Shown: piece by piece, positions 43,242 to 51,044 of the stretch
Numbering within the stretch: position 1 is the first letter of the stretch
Layout: every line of letters starts with the position of its first letter
From: CAG-1782 sp964418255
GTDB taxonomy: Bacteria; Bacillota; Clostridia; Christensenellales; DTU072
Assembly: GCA_964418255.1 (NCBI GenBank)
Contig: CAYQKV010000002.1
Span: forward strand, 124,001-188,000
DNA length: 64,000 nt
Direction of reading: 5' to 3'
Made by a program: the position numbers and the translations under genes
Notes under the pieces: model-generated
What the model was told of the DNA's origin: nothing
What the model saw: the letters and a program-made list of their open reading frames with translations, nothing else
Databases searched by the model: none

Positions 43242-44645
43242 ATGGATAAGTCGCTAACCTACTCTTTGCAGTCAAGATGGAAGCAAGAGGGCAGTATTCT
43301 GCGTTATTACGGTTTAAGGAACAAGGAACACCTGTTTGAAAATACCGTAAAACTGACTGAAAAGCAAAAAAATATTATAGAAAAACTTCCGTGCGCAATT
43401 ACGGATAAAGAGTTGTCCGTACTGGGAAAGCTTGTAGGAAACGCGGTGGTAAGAACAGAGGAAGTGAGAAAAATTCCGAAAAATCTTTCGGAAGCGCGTT
43501 TTTGCGCAAATTGCATTGCAAACGATTTTATAATTCCGGGGTTGGAATTTGACGGCAACGGGTTTTGTCCTATGTGCCAGACAAAAAAAGAAACGGAAAA
43601 ACTCAAAAGTATAGTCCCGATAAAAAATACCTTTCCTCATTCGAAAAAATCGCGCTTCGACGTCGCGCTGTTTTATACGGGAGGTAAGGATTCCACATAT
43701 TTACTCTATTATCTTGCAAAAGTACAGAGATTAAAAGTGCTTGCGCTTACTTGGGAAATCCCGTACATATCCGACAGCGCGAGGGAAAGTATCGGCGAAG
43801 CAAAGAAGAGGCTGCCGAACGTCGAGTTTATTTCGAGAAAGGTAGCGGACAGCGACTTAAAACTGATGTACGGACGACTGTATGAATTAAGCGGAAACAC
43901 CTGCGCCTGCCCGTCGCTTGCATACGCGCTGTTCTATCCGGAGCTTGTTTCGAATAAAGTTCCGTATTTCGTAGTAGGAAACGAAACCGCGCAAATCGTC
44001 GGACTTTACTATAACCGTATGGCTCCGAAATTCGCATATTCGTTTGCGGATAATAAAACAGCAAACTTTTTTATAAACGTCGGAAGAGTTGTTACGCTCC
44101 GTCCGCCGTTGAAAAGAGGACAGTTTCATACGATTGCGACAATGAAACAGCTTGCTTACGGCGACAACCCTTTGAAAAAAATCTTCGGCTACGGGAACGA
44201 GTTGGTAAGTAACGTAGTAGAATCCATGCTTACCGTGCCGAATATGGTAAAACCGTTAAAAAGAGCGATAAGAATTTCATCGCTTACGGGTAATATACCC
44301 GTTTTTGCTCAGGTAGACTTCGACGAAATAAGCGGAGGAAAGTACGACTGGAAAAAAATTAAATCGATAATAGTGAAGGAATGCGGATGGGTAGAACCCG
44401 AAGAAAACGCAAAAGGCTTGCACACAAGCTGTAATATAGAAAAGTGCAAGGAATATTCGCAATTTAAGCGGTTTTACGATATGGAAAGCGATATGATACC
44501 GTTCAGCGCGCTTGAACTTGCCATCGCGGTACGAGACGGCAACGCGACGAGGGAAGACGCCTTGAAAGAGCTCGATTGCGCGCTCGGTTTCAGTCTCGAA
44601 GAAGTTCCCGAATGTGCGATAATGAAAGAATATTTGGCAAAATGA
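43242..44645 (+). CDS. PP-loop ATPase with zinc-ribbon, N-acetyl sugar amidotransferase-like
   Basis: The product is 467 residues from the ATG at 43242 (GGAG upstream). Two CxxC pairs (about 88-91 and 109-112) in the arrangement CANCI...PGLEFD..GFCPMC match the N-terminal ribbon of N-acetyl sugar amidotransferases (WbpG/PseA-type). The PP-loop TGGKDST is at 146-152. Further Cys sit in NTCACPS and in the C-terminal CNIEKCKEY. The family adenylates a substrate to accept N or S. No LPS or flagellar sugar genes are nearby. Instead the next gene, overlapping by 4 bp, is a flavodoxin-ferredoxin fusion. A tRNA- or peptide-modifying role is equally possible. Confidence 0.75.
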   Translation: MDKSLTYSLQSRWKQEGSILRYYGLRNKEHLFENTVKLTEKQKNIIEKLPCAITDKELSVLGKLVGNAVVRTEEVRKIPKNLSEARFCANCIANDFIIPGLEFDGNGFCPMCQTKKETEKLKSIVPIKNTFPHSKKSRFDVALFYTGGKDSTYLLYYLAKVQRLKVLALTWEIPYISDSARESIGEAKKRLPNVEFISRKVADSDLKLMYGRLYELSGNTCACPSLAYALFYPELVSNKVPYFVVGNETAQIVGLYYNRMAPKFAYSFADNKTANFFINVGRVVTLRPPLKRGQFHTIATMKQLAYGDNPLKKIFGYGNELVSNVVESMLTVPNMVKPLKRAIRISSLTGNIPVFAQVDFDEISGGKYDWKKIKSIIVKECGWVEPEENAKGLHTSCNIEKCKEYSQFKRFYDMESDMIPFSALELAIAVRDGNATREDALKELDCALGFSLEEVPECAIMKEYLAK

Positions 44646-45325
44646 ACGCCGTAGTCTATTACTCAAATACGGGAGAAAGCCGTAAAATAGCGGAATATTT
44701 CAGCGAAAAGCTGGGTTATCCCGTTTTCGATATCGGCGGTTTAAATATATACGAATTCGATACCGTCGCGCTTGTTTTTCCGGTGCATTGTCAAAATATC
44801 CCGAAAGCGGTAAAAGGGTTTCTGAAAAAATTAAACGCAAAAAACGTAGCCGTCGCCGCAACTTACGGAAAAATGTGCAGAGGCAACGTTCTGTACGAAG
44901 CGCAGAACCGTTTTAAGCTCAACGTTATCGCAGGAGCGTATATTCCGACGAAGCATTCGTATATCGAGGAGAAAGAATTTACGGAATTTGACGAGCTCGA
45001 CCGTTTTATCGAAAAAATAAAAACTCCTACGTCGGTTAAAATACCTCGTTTGTATAAAAATCCGCTCGCAAACTTCTTTCCTAAGTTACGCAGTGCGGTA
45101 GGAGTCAGAATCGAAACGAAAAAAGAGAAGTGTATCCGATGCGGCGAGTGCGGAAAGGCGTGTAAGAACAGCGCGATAGAGTGCGGCAGTATAAATTCCG
45201 AATGTATCAGATGCCTTGCGTGCGTAAATGCGTGCAAAAACGGCGCGTTGACGGTTAAATACACATTCCCGATGAAAATTTATCTTAACGGGAAAAAACA
45301 TAACGATTTTATTTTTTACGTTTGA
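44642..45325 (+). CDS. EFR1-type flavodoxin-ferredoxin fusion protein
   Basis: The product is 227 residues. The N-terminal flavodoxin-like domain has YYSNTGESRKIAEYF (FMN phosphate loop, residues 6-20), VFPVHCQNIPKAVKGFL and the AATYGKM segment. The C-terminal dicluster ferredoxin has CIRCGECGKACKNS and CIRCLACVNACKNG (about 160-205), so two [4Fe-4S] clusters are predicted. It should be a low-potential electron carrier. The ATG overlaps the stop of the PP-loop gene (ATGA), so the pair is translated together and probably works in one reaction. Confidence 0.9.
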   Translation: MNAVVYYSNTGESRKIAEYFSEKLGYPVFDIGGLNIYEFDTVALVFPVHCQNIPKAVKGFLKKLNAKNVAVAATYGKMCRGNVLYEAQNRFKLNVIAGAYIPTKHSYIEEKEFTEFDELDRFIEKIKTPTSVKIPRLYKNPLANFFPKLRSAVGVRIETKKEKCIRCGECGKACKNSAIECGSINSECIRCLACVNACKNGALTVKYTFPMKIYLNGKKHNDFIFYV

Positions 45326-45333
45326 TTAGCTTT

Positions 45334-46269
45334 TTATTGTTCCGTTTCCGACCGAGAGGAGCTGCGGTATTCTTCGATTAGACCGAGGAAATAGGCGTCG
45401 TAATCTTCGGGCGATTTGACGTTTTCGTCGTAGAATGCGTACATATTTTCCTGCCCGTCGTGGGTTATGCCTTCTTCGAGGGGAACGGTAACGTCGCGAG
45501 TGAAAGTAAGGTCGTTAATCTCGAATTCGACGCCGCTTATTTTAATTTTTTCGGGGACGGACGTTTGTTCGTTTCTGACAAACGTAAGAGTAAGATTTTC
45601 TTCCGTTATCGGAGTTAAGTCGGATTTGAGCGCGTAATAGAGGGTCGCTTTTCCGTTAATTACGTCGAGGTCGTAAAACTTATAGATATAATCGGAGTAG
45701 TTTGCGTAAGGTTTAGCTATTTCCGCATAGAACAAACGGTTGTACTCGGAAGTGGCGTACGGGAATGCGCGCAAACCTTTATATACGGTTTTTACATAGG
45801 ATAAGTCCGTCGCTTTACTCACCTTTTTATACTGTCTTTCGTAGGCGTCGATGAGTTTGGAAGCGCTCGGCCAACGCGCGACGAGATAAACCGTTCCGTC
45901 GCGGGCGTCCACGTTGTAAGAAGAAGTCTTCCGATAAATATCGGCGGTGTAGGTGACGGACGTGATTTTGTCGTCGTCGTTTTTGTTATATGAAAGTTTT
46001 ACGGTTTTGCAGGTAACGGACGTGTACTTATCTTCGTAAATGTAATAACCGTAATCGCCGTCGGTCAAGACGAGATAGGATTTTACGCCGTATTCGGCTA
46101 TTCTGTCCACCGTTTCCTGTTCGTATTGTTGATATGTGTCGATTATAAGTTCGTAGGTGCCGACGACTTTCGACATTTTCGCGGGAGTACAGCCCGCAAA
46201 GACAGCGGCGAAAGAAACGAGCAAAGCAAACAGAACGGCAAGCGACGTTATTTTTGTGATTTTCTTCAT
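45334..46269 (-). CDS. Lipoprotein of unknown function
   Basis: The product is 311 residues. Signal peptide MKKITKITSLAVLFALLVSFAAV, lipobox FAGC (lipid Cys near residue 27). The mature part is beta-rich and Tyr-rich with repeats of the type KSYLVLTDGDYGYYIYEDKY. No known domain. It is convergent with the flavodoxin gene (8-bp gap), with no terminator visible. AAGGAA precedes the ATG; the leader of about 60 nt has a GGGGAA/TTCCCC hairpin. Confidence 0.75.
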   Translation of the reverse strand: MKKITKITSLAVLFALLVSFAAVFAGCTPAKMSKVVGTYELIIDTYQQYEQETVDRIAEYGVKSYLVLTDGDYGYYIYEDKYTSVTCKTVKLSYNKNDDDKITSVTYTADIYRKTSSYNVDARDGTVYLVARWPSASKLIDAYERQYKKVSKATDLSYVKTVYKGLRAFPYATSEYNRLFYAEIAKPYANYSDYIYKFYDLDVINGKATLYYALKSDLTPITEENLTLTFVRNEQTSVPEKIKISGVEFEINDLTFTRDVTVPLEEGITHDGQENMYAFYDENVKSPEDYDAYFLGLIEEYRSSSRSETEQ

Positions 46270-46332
46270 AATTTCCTTATTATAGCGGGGAAAGCGCGTT
46301 TTATTTTTATTATATTCCCCGTTTCGATTTTA

Positions 46333-46361
46333 ATTATGGCACGAAAGAATAATTTTGTCAA
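46333..46361 (-). promoter_or_regulatory. Promoter of the lipoprotein gene
   Basis: On the minus strand, TTGACA (46356-46361), a 17-bp spacer and CATAAT (46333-46338). Confidence 0.8.
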
Positions 46362-46385
46362 TACGGGGTAAATTCCGTCAGCCGC

Positions 46386-46415
46386 TTGACAACTGACATT
46401 TTGTCGGTGTAAGAT
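46386..46415 (+). promoter_or_regulatory. Promoter of the preQ1-riboswitch queT gene
   Basis: TTGACA (46386-46391), an 18-bp spacer and TAAGAT (46410-46415). Transcription would start just before the aptamer at 46424. Confidence 0.75.
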
Positions 46416-46423
46416 AACGGCAA

Positions 46424-46464
46424 TGAAGGTTTTCGGTAAACACTTCATAATAAAAAAACCGAGG
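46424..46464 (+). promoter_or_regulatory. PreQ1-I riboswitch
   Basis: P1 TGAAG (46424-46428) with CTTCA (46443-46447). The loop TCGG (46433-46436) pairs with the tail CCGA (46459-46462), forming the H-type pseudoknot; the A-rich tail TAAAAAAA between is the family hallmark. The pseudoknot includes part of the GAGG ribosome site (46461-46464) of the gene starting at 46473, so preQ1 should block translation. Confidence 0.87.
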
Positions 46465-46472
46465 TAACTATT

Positions 46473-47060
46473 TTGAAAAAATCAAAAACTCTCGTTATCG
46501 CGCGCGCCGCGCTTATCTGCGCCCTCTACGTCGCGCTTACTTACGCGTGTATGCCCCTTGCTTACGGTCCGTTGCAAATCCGTATAGGCGAAGCGCTTAC
46601 CGTTTTGCCCCTTTTGTACGTCGAAAGTATACCCGCGCTGTTTATCGGCTGTATTCTTTCTAATATCGGTTCGCCTTTCGGCTTTTACGATATTATTTTC
46701 GGTTCGATAGCGACGCTCATCGCGTCTCTGTTTACCTTTCTCGTCGGCAGAAAAGTAAAAAACAGACCGCTTAAAATCGTCCTCGGCGGACTTCCTCCAG
46801 TGCTTGTAAACGCTTTTATCTTGCCGCTTATGTGGCTTTTGTTCGATTTCGATGCCGGGTACGTAGCTAATATGCTTTCAATTTTGCTTACGCAGAGCGT
46901 TTTCGTCTACGCGGCGGGGACTCCGCTTTATCTTGCGGCGGACAGGCTGAGAAGGAAAAACGTAAAAGGTTTTCAGACTTGCGACGAGCTGTTTACGCGG
47001 AAAAAGATGAAGAAAAGGCGTAATTTTCAGGCGTTTTTTAATTCAAAAAAGGTAGAATAG
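46473..47060 (+). CDS. queT: Queuosine precursor ECF transporter S component QueT
   Basis: The product is 195 residues from TTG at 46473. It has six membrane segments and the QueT family block PLQIRIGEALTVLPLLY, followed by GCILSNIGSPFGFYDIIFGSIATLIASL. It imports preQ0/preQ1-type precursors with the shared ECF module; none of EcfA/T is here. The preQ1-I riboswitch directly upstream supports the substrate. The last 23 bp overlap the convergent glycosylase gene. Confidence 0.93.
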   Translation: MKKSKTLVIARAALICALYVALTYACMPLAYGPLQIRIGEALTVLPLLYVESIPALFIGCILSNIGSPFGFYDIIFGSIATLIASLFTFLVGRKVKNRPLKIVLGGLPPVLVNAFILPLMWLLFDFDAGYVANMLSILLTQSVFVYAAGTPLYLAADRLRRKNVKGFQTCDELFTRKKMKKRRNFQAFFNSKKVE

Positions 47061-47517
47061 AAGAGTACGAGGAAACGAGGTCGTCGAATTTTACGGCGCA
47101 GTTCGCCGGACTCGGGCTCGGAAGAAGGACGGGCGTTTCGCCCGTGAAACGGCGGTAAAGGGCGTACGCGGTTTTGCCCGTCGTAAAAACGCGTTTGATA
47201 TCCGCAGCCGAAAAAATAACCGAAAAATCGTTGGGAACGGCGTTTTTTATGCTCGAATCCGACGCGCCGTTTATGTCGCAGGAATAGATTACGTCCCAGA
47301 GTGCGATTCCTTTTCCGAGAAGAAAGGCGCGTTTAGCTTCGTTTGAATCGGGAATTTCTTCGTTGAAAACTTTTTCGAGAACGCGCCAGAAACGATTTTG
47401 CGGATGCCCGTAGTAGAAACCTTTGGCGCGGGAAAGGGGAGAAGGAAGACTTCCGAGAACGAGAACTTTGCTGTTTTCGTCGAACACGGGTTCGAGCGTG
47501 TGAAAAACTTTTTCCAT
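47038..47517 (-). CDS. DNA-deoxyinosine (hypoxanthine) glycosylase, UDG superfamily
   Basis: The product is 159 residues. UDG-superfamily motifs: VLGSLPSPLSRAKGFYYGHPQNRFWRVL (motif 1, first catalytic part), LWDVIYSCD near 72, VFTTGKTAYAL near 110, and LPSPSPAN (motif 2) near 133. The GxLPSxxS/YYGHPxNxFW combination is that of family-6 (HDG) enzymes that remove hypoxanthine from DNA. It is a single gene convergent with queT. Confidence 0.9.
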   Translation of the reverse strand: MEKVFHTLEPVFDENSKVLVLGSLPSPLSRAKGFYYGHPQNRFWRVLEKVFNEEIPDSNEAKRAFLLGKGIALWDVIYSCDINGASDSSIKNAVPNDFSVIFSAADIKRVFTTGKTAYALYRRFTGETPVLLPSPSPANCAVKFDDLVSSYSSILPFLN

Positions 47518-47597
47518 AAAGGCATTATATCACGATTTATAAGAGGAGGAGCGCGAAAAAAAATATTACGGCTCGGGAAAAAATTTTTTCATTATGT

Positions 47598-47627
47598 TTG
47601 ACAAGGCGCGCCGCGCGGTTGTATCAT
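47598..47627 (+). promoter_or_regulatory. Promoter of gdhA
   Basis: TTGACA (47598-47603), an 18-bp GC-rich spacer and TATCAT (47622-47627), about 70 bp before the ATG. The ribosome site is AGGAGA. Confidence 0.8.
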
Positions 47628-47700
47628 ATAAAAAACACTCTTGCGTGCGTAGGCGCGCGACTAAAATGCTTTTTAATCTATATTTAGGAGAAATTTACTT

Positions 47701-49047
47701 ATGAAACTTACGAACAAAGCGCTCGTGGAAATCTACGAAAACGTAAAGAAGAGAAACCCCAACGAACCCGAATTTCATCAGGCGGTTATCGAGGTTCTCG
47801 AATCTCTCGAACCCGTTGTGGAAAAACATCCCGAATTTATCGAAAGAGGAATTATGGCGAGCATCGTCGAGCCCGAAAGAATCATCAAATTCCGCGTGCC
47901 GTGGGTGGACGACAACGGCAAAGTGCAGATAAACAGAGGTTTCCGTATTCAGTTTAACAGCGCAATCGGACCTTATAAGGGCGGACTTCGTTTCCATCCT
48001 TCCGTATACGAAGGAATTATCAAATTCCTCGGTTTCGAACAGATTTTCAAGAACTCTCTTACCGGTCTTCCCATCGGCGGCGGCAAAGGCGGCAGCGACT
48101 TCGACCCGCACGGAAAATCCGATATGGAAGTTATGCGTTTCTGCCAGAGCTTTATGACCGAACTTTCCAAATATATCGGAGCGGACGTCGACGTGCCCGC
48201 GGGCGACATCGGCGTAGGCGGTAGAGAAATCGGCTTTATGTACGGTCAGTACAAGAGACTTACCAACAAATACGAAGGCGTTCTTACCGGAAAAGGTCTT
48301 ACCTACGGCGGAAGCCTTGCGCGTACCGAAGCTACCGGATTCGGTCTTTGCTACTTCACCGAAGCTCTTCTCAACGACCACGCGGACAGCTTCAAAGGTA
48401 AAACCGTAGTTATCTCGGGTAGCGGCAACGTAGCTATTTACGCTAATCAGAAAGCTACCGAATACGGCGCGAAAGTCGTAGCTATGAGCGACAGCAACGG
48501 TTATATTTACGACAAAAACGGTATCGACCTCGCTTGCATAAAGCAAATCAAAGAGGTTGAAAGAAAGAGAATAAAAGAATATATCGTTAAACATCCCGAA
48601 GCGGAATACCACGAAGGTTGCAGCGGAATTTGGACGATTAAATGCGACATTGCGCTTCCTTGCGCTACGCAGAACGAAATCAACGCCGACAGCGCGAAAA
48701 TCCTCGTGAAAAACGGTTGCAAATGCGTTTGCGAAGGCGCGAATATGCCTTCTACGCCCGAAGCTATCGAAGTTTTCCAAAGCAGCGGTTTGTTCTTCGG
48801 ACCCGCGAAAGCGGCTAACGCGGGCGGCGTTGCGACCAGCGCGCTCGAAATGTGCCAGAACAGCGCAAGATACGGTTGGACTTTCGAAGAAGTCGACGCC
48901 AAACTCAAAGGTATTATGGAAAACATCTATAAAAACATCAGCGCGGCGGCAAAAGAATACGGAATGGACGGAAACCTCGTTGCGGGCGCAAACATTGCGG
49001 GATTTATGAAAGTCGCAAACGCTATGATGGCGCAGGGTTTGGTGTAA
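47701..49047 (+). CDS. gdhA: Glutamate dehydrogenase, NAD(P)-dependent
   Basis: The product is 448 residues, the hexameric small-GDH size. RVPWVDDNGKVQINRGFRIQFNSAIGPYKGGLRFHP and GLPIGGGKGGSDFDPHGKS (catalytic Lys) are diagnostic, followed by the Rossmann VVISGSGNVAIYA. It converts 2-oxoglutarate and ammonium to glutamate or the reverse. The GSGNVA fingerprint and clostridial character suggest NADP use, but this cannot be proved by reading. A higher proportion of GTT and TAC-type codons than in the neighbours suggests strong expression. A 49093-49125 hairpin follows. Confidence 0.95.
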   Translation: MKLTNKALVEIYENVKKRNPNEPEFHQAVIEVLESLEPVVEKHPEFIERGIMASIVEPERIIKFRVPWVDDNGKVQINRGFRIQFNSAIGPYKGGLRFHPSVYEGIIKFLGFEQIFKNSLTGLPIGGGKGGSDFDPHGKSDMEVMRFCQSFMTELSKYIGADVDVPAGDIGVGGREIGFMYGQYKRLTNKYEGVLTGKGLTYGGSLARTEATGFGLCYFTEALLNDHADSFKGKTVVISGSGNVAIYANQKATEYGAKVVAMSDSNGYIYDKNGIDLACIKQIKEVERKRIKEYIVKHPEAEYHEGCSGIWTIKCDIALPCATQNEINADSAKILVKNGCKCVCEGANMPSTPEAIEVFQSSGLFFGPAKAANAGGVATSALEMCQNSARYGWTFEEVDAKLKGIMENIYKNISAAAKEYGMDGNLVAGANIAGFMKVANAMMAQGLV

Positions 49048-49092
49048 TAACCTAATACTTAGGACTTTTACGGCAGTATAGTAAAAAAATAC

Positions 49093-49125
49093 GGGGCGTT
49101 AAGAACGTATGTTCTCAAACGCCCC
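49093..49125. terminator. Stem-loop after gdhA, terminator-like
   Basis: GGGGCGTT (49093-49100) and AGAAC (49102-49106) pair with GTTCT (49111-49115) and AACGCCCC (49118-49125). An A-rich run precedes it, so the T-tract lies on the minus strand; on the plus strand only TAAATAAAAA follows. Its direction is unclear. Confidence 0.5.
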
Positions 49126-49146
49126 TAAATAAAAATGAGGGAACGA

Positions 49147-50613
49147 ATGAAAATAGGTTTTGACAACGCCGCGTACATAAAAAAGCAAGCGGAAAAAATC
49201 ACCGAACGGATTAACCGTTTCGACAAACTTTATATCGAATTCGGCGGTAAACTGTTCGACGATTTGCACGCCGCGAGAATTTTGCCCGGGTTTGACCCCA
49301 ACGTCAAGACGAAAATGCTTCTTACGCTTAAAGACAAACTCGAAGTCATTTTCTGTATAAGCGCGCCCGCGCTCGAACAGAACAAACGGAGAGCGGATTT
49401 CGGGATAACCTACGACGCGGACTTACTTCGCCTCGTGGAAAATCTCAGAGAGATAGGCATTTACGTCGGAAGCGTGGTTATCACGCAGTTCAGCGGGCAG
49501 CGTGCGGCGGTACTGTTCAAAAACAAACTCGAACGTATGGGAGAAACCGTTTATATCCATAAACTTACCAAAGGCTATCCCAGCGACGTGGATACGATAG
49601 TCAGCGACGAAGGGTACGGAGCGAACCCGTATATAGAGACGACCCGTCCGCTCGTCGTAGTCACCGCGCCCGGACCCGGAAGCGGAAAACTCGCTACCTG
49701 CCTTTCGCAACTTTACCACGAATACAAGAGGGGAGTTAAGGCGGGATATGCGAAGTACGAGTCCTTCCCCGTGTGGAATCTGCCCCTTTCGCACCCGGTA
49801 AACGTAGCGTACGAGGCGGCTACCGCGGACTTGCAGGATTTCAATATGATTGATTCGTTCCACCTCGACGCGTACGGAGTGAGCACGGTAAACTATAACC
49901 GCGACATTGCGATTTTCCCCGTTGTAAAGAACATATTGAAACGTATTCTCGGAGAGGATATTTATCAATCTCCTACGGATATGGGCGTAAATATGATAGG
50001 GTACGCGATAACCGACGACGAAGTGGTAAGAGACGCGTGCAAACAGGAAATCATAAGAAGATACTATCAGACGTTGTGCGATTACAAACAGGGCAGAGCC
50101 TCGCAGGAAACCGTTCAGCGCGCGGAAATGCTTATGAGCAGTCAGGGGCTTACCTCTGCGGACAGAAAGGTAGTGGAAGCCGCTCTGAAAAAACAAAAAG
50201 AGAGAAAGTGTCACGCGTGCGCGTTGCAGCTTCCCGACGGTTCGATAGTGAGAGGAAGAGACGGAGACGCGCTCGACGCCGCCGCGGCGGTCGTGATAAA
50301 CGCGATGAAAAAATACGTCAACGTAAGCCAGAAACAACTGTTGCTTTCGCCGGGCGTGATAGAACCTATTCAAAAGCTGAAAAAAGAAACGCTAAAAGAC
50401 AAACGAACCGCGTTGAATTTGAGCGACGTGCTCATCGCGCTTGCGGTAAGCATACCGATGAACACGACGATAGCGGAGATTATGAATAACCTCGGAGTGC
50501 TTAACGGGTGCGAAGCGCACAGCACGGTAATGCTCGACGAAGCGGAAATGCAGATACTCAGGAAGTTAGGGATACGAATGACTTGCGAACCCGAATACGG
50601 CGGGGCAAGATAA
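49147..50613 (+). CDS. DUF1846 family protein
   Basis: The product is 488 residues. MKIGFDNAAYIKKQAEKI to the C-terminal EPEYGGAR; conserved blocks IEFGGKLFDDLHAARILPGFDPN, VVTAPGPGSGKLATCLSQLYHE (Rossmann/P-loop-like) and KSFPVWNLPLSHPVNVAYEAATADL-type. DUF1846 is a widespread Firmicutes family of unknown biochemical role; a nucleotide-binding role is likely from the GPGSGKLA motif. The start at 49147 fits GAGG 6 nt upstream; an ATG at 49135 is possible. Confidence 0.92.
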   Translation: MKIGFDNAAYIKKQAEKITERINRFDKLYIEFGGKLFDDLHAARILPGFDPNVKTKMLLTLKDKLEVIFCISAPALEQNKRRADFGITYDADLLRLVENLREIGIYVGSVVITQFSGQRAAVLFKNKLERMGETVYIHKLTKGYPSDVDTIVSDEGYGANPYIETTRPLVVVTAPGPGSGKLATCLSQLYHEYKRGVKAGYAKYESFPVWNLPLSHPVNVAYEAATADLQDFNMIDSFHLDAYGVSTVNYNRDIAIFPVVKNILKRILGEDIYQSPTDMGVNMIGYAITDDEVVRDACKQEIIRRYYQTLCDYKQGRASQETVQRAEMLMSSQGLTSADRKVVEAALKKQKERKCHACALQLPDGSIVRGRDGDALDAAAAVVINAMKKYVNVSQKQLLLSPGVIEPIQKLKKETLKDKRTALNLSDVLIALAVSIPMNTTIAEIMNNLGVLNGCEAHSTVMLDEAEMQILRKLGIRMTCEPEYGGAR

Positions 50614-50622
50614 GTTAAACAT

Positions 50623-50650
50623 AAAAAGCGGCTAAGCGGTCGCTTTTTTA
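50623..50650 (+). terminator. Rho-independent terminator after the DUF1846 gene
   Basis: AAAAAGCG (50623-50630) pairs with CGCTTTTT (50641-50648), followed by TTATT. Confidence 0.85.
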
Positions 50651-50720
50651 TTATTGCTCGAAATCAATATTAAAACTATCGGCTTATATAGAGAAAAAGA
50701 GAGGTTGAGCGGTATAAATT

Positions 50721-51041
50721 ATGTTGAATTTGTTGGACGGAAAAGAGATTTTCGAAAAAGCGGACGCTTTAAGAAAGGAGAAGGGGTGGACGATATACTA
50801 ACTCGCAAAAAATGCGGGCGTATCTCCCACGACGATTTATAATTGGCGGGACAGGCTGTCTTCGCCTTCGCTTGCGCTACTTGACGCGGTGTGCTCCGCG
50901 CTCGGAATAAGCGTAATAAATTTTCTGTCCGACAATGAAACCGTCCCGCTTTCCGATGATGAAAAGACCATCGTCAGACTATGGGGAGGGCTGAATAAAG
51001 AACAAAAACAAGCCGTATTAGACCTTTTGAAATCTATGTGA
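50721..51041 (+). pseudogene. XRE-type helix-turn-helix regulator with one in-frame stop
   Basis: From ATG 50721 to TGA 51041 there are 107 codons, open except for TAA at 50799-50801 (codon 27). The reading is MLNLLDGKEIFEKADALRK...GWTIY, stop, LAKNAGVSPTTIYNWRDRLS and onwards to QAVLDLLKSM. The stop falls just before LA in the first HTH helix, where family members usually have Q (IYQLAKxAGVS). A single C-to-T change (CAA to TAA) would explain it. No alternative start with a ribosome site lies soon after. A read error is the alternative. It is a small single-domain regulator with a C-terminal helix; no target is evident. It ends 4 bp from the convergent ispDF gene. Confidence 0.82.
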
Positions 51042-51044
51042 TTT

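Noticed and set aside
50799..50801. Reassigned TAA (alternative genetic code) to explain the HTH gene
   Set aside because: All other genes end at ordinary TAA, TAG or TGA codons with none inside. One site does not support recoding.
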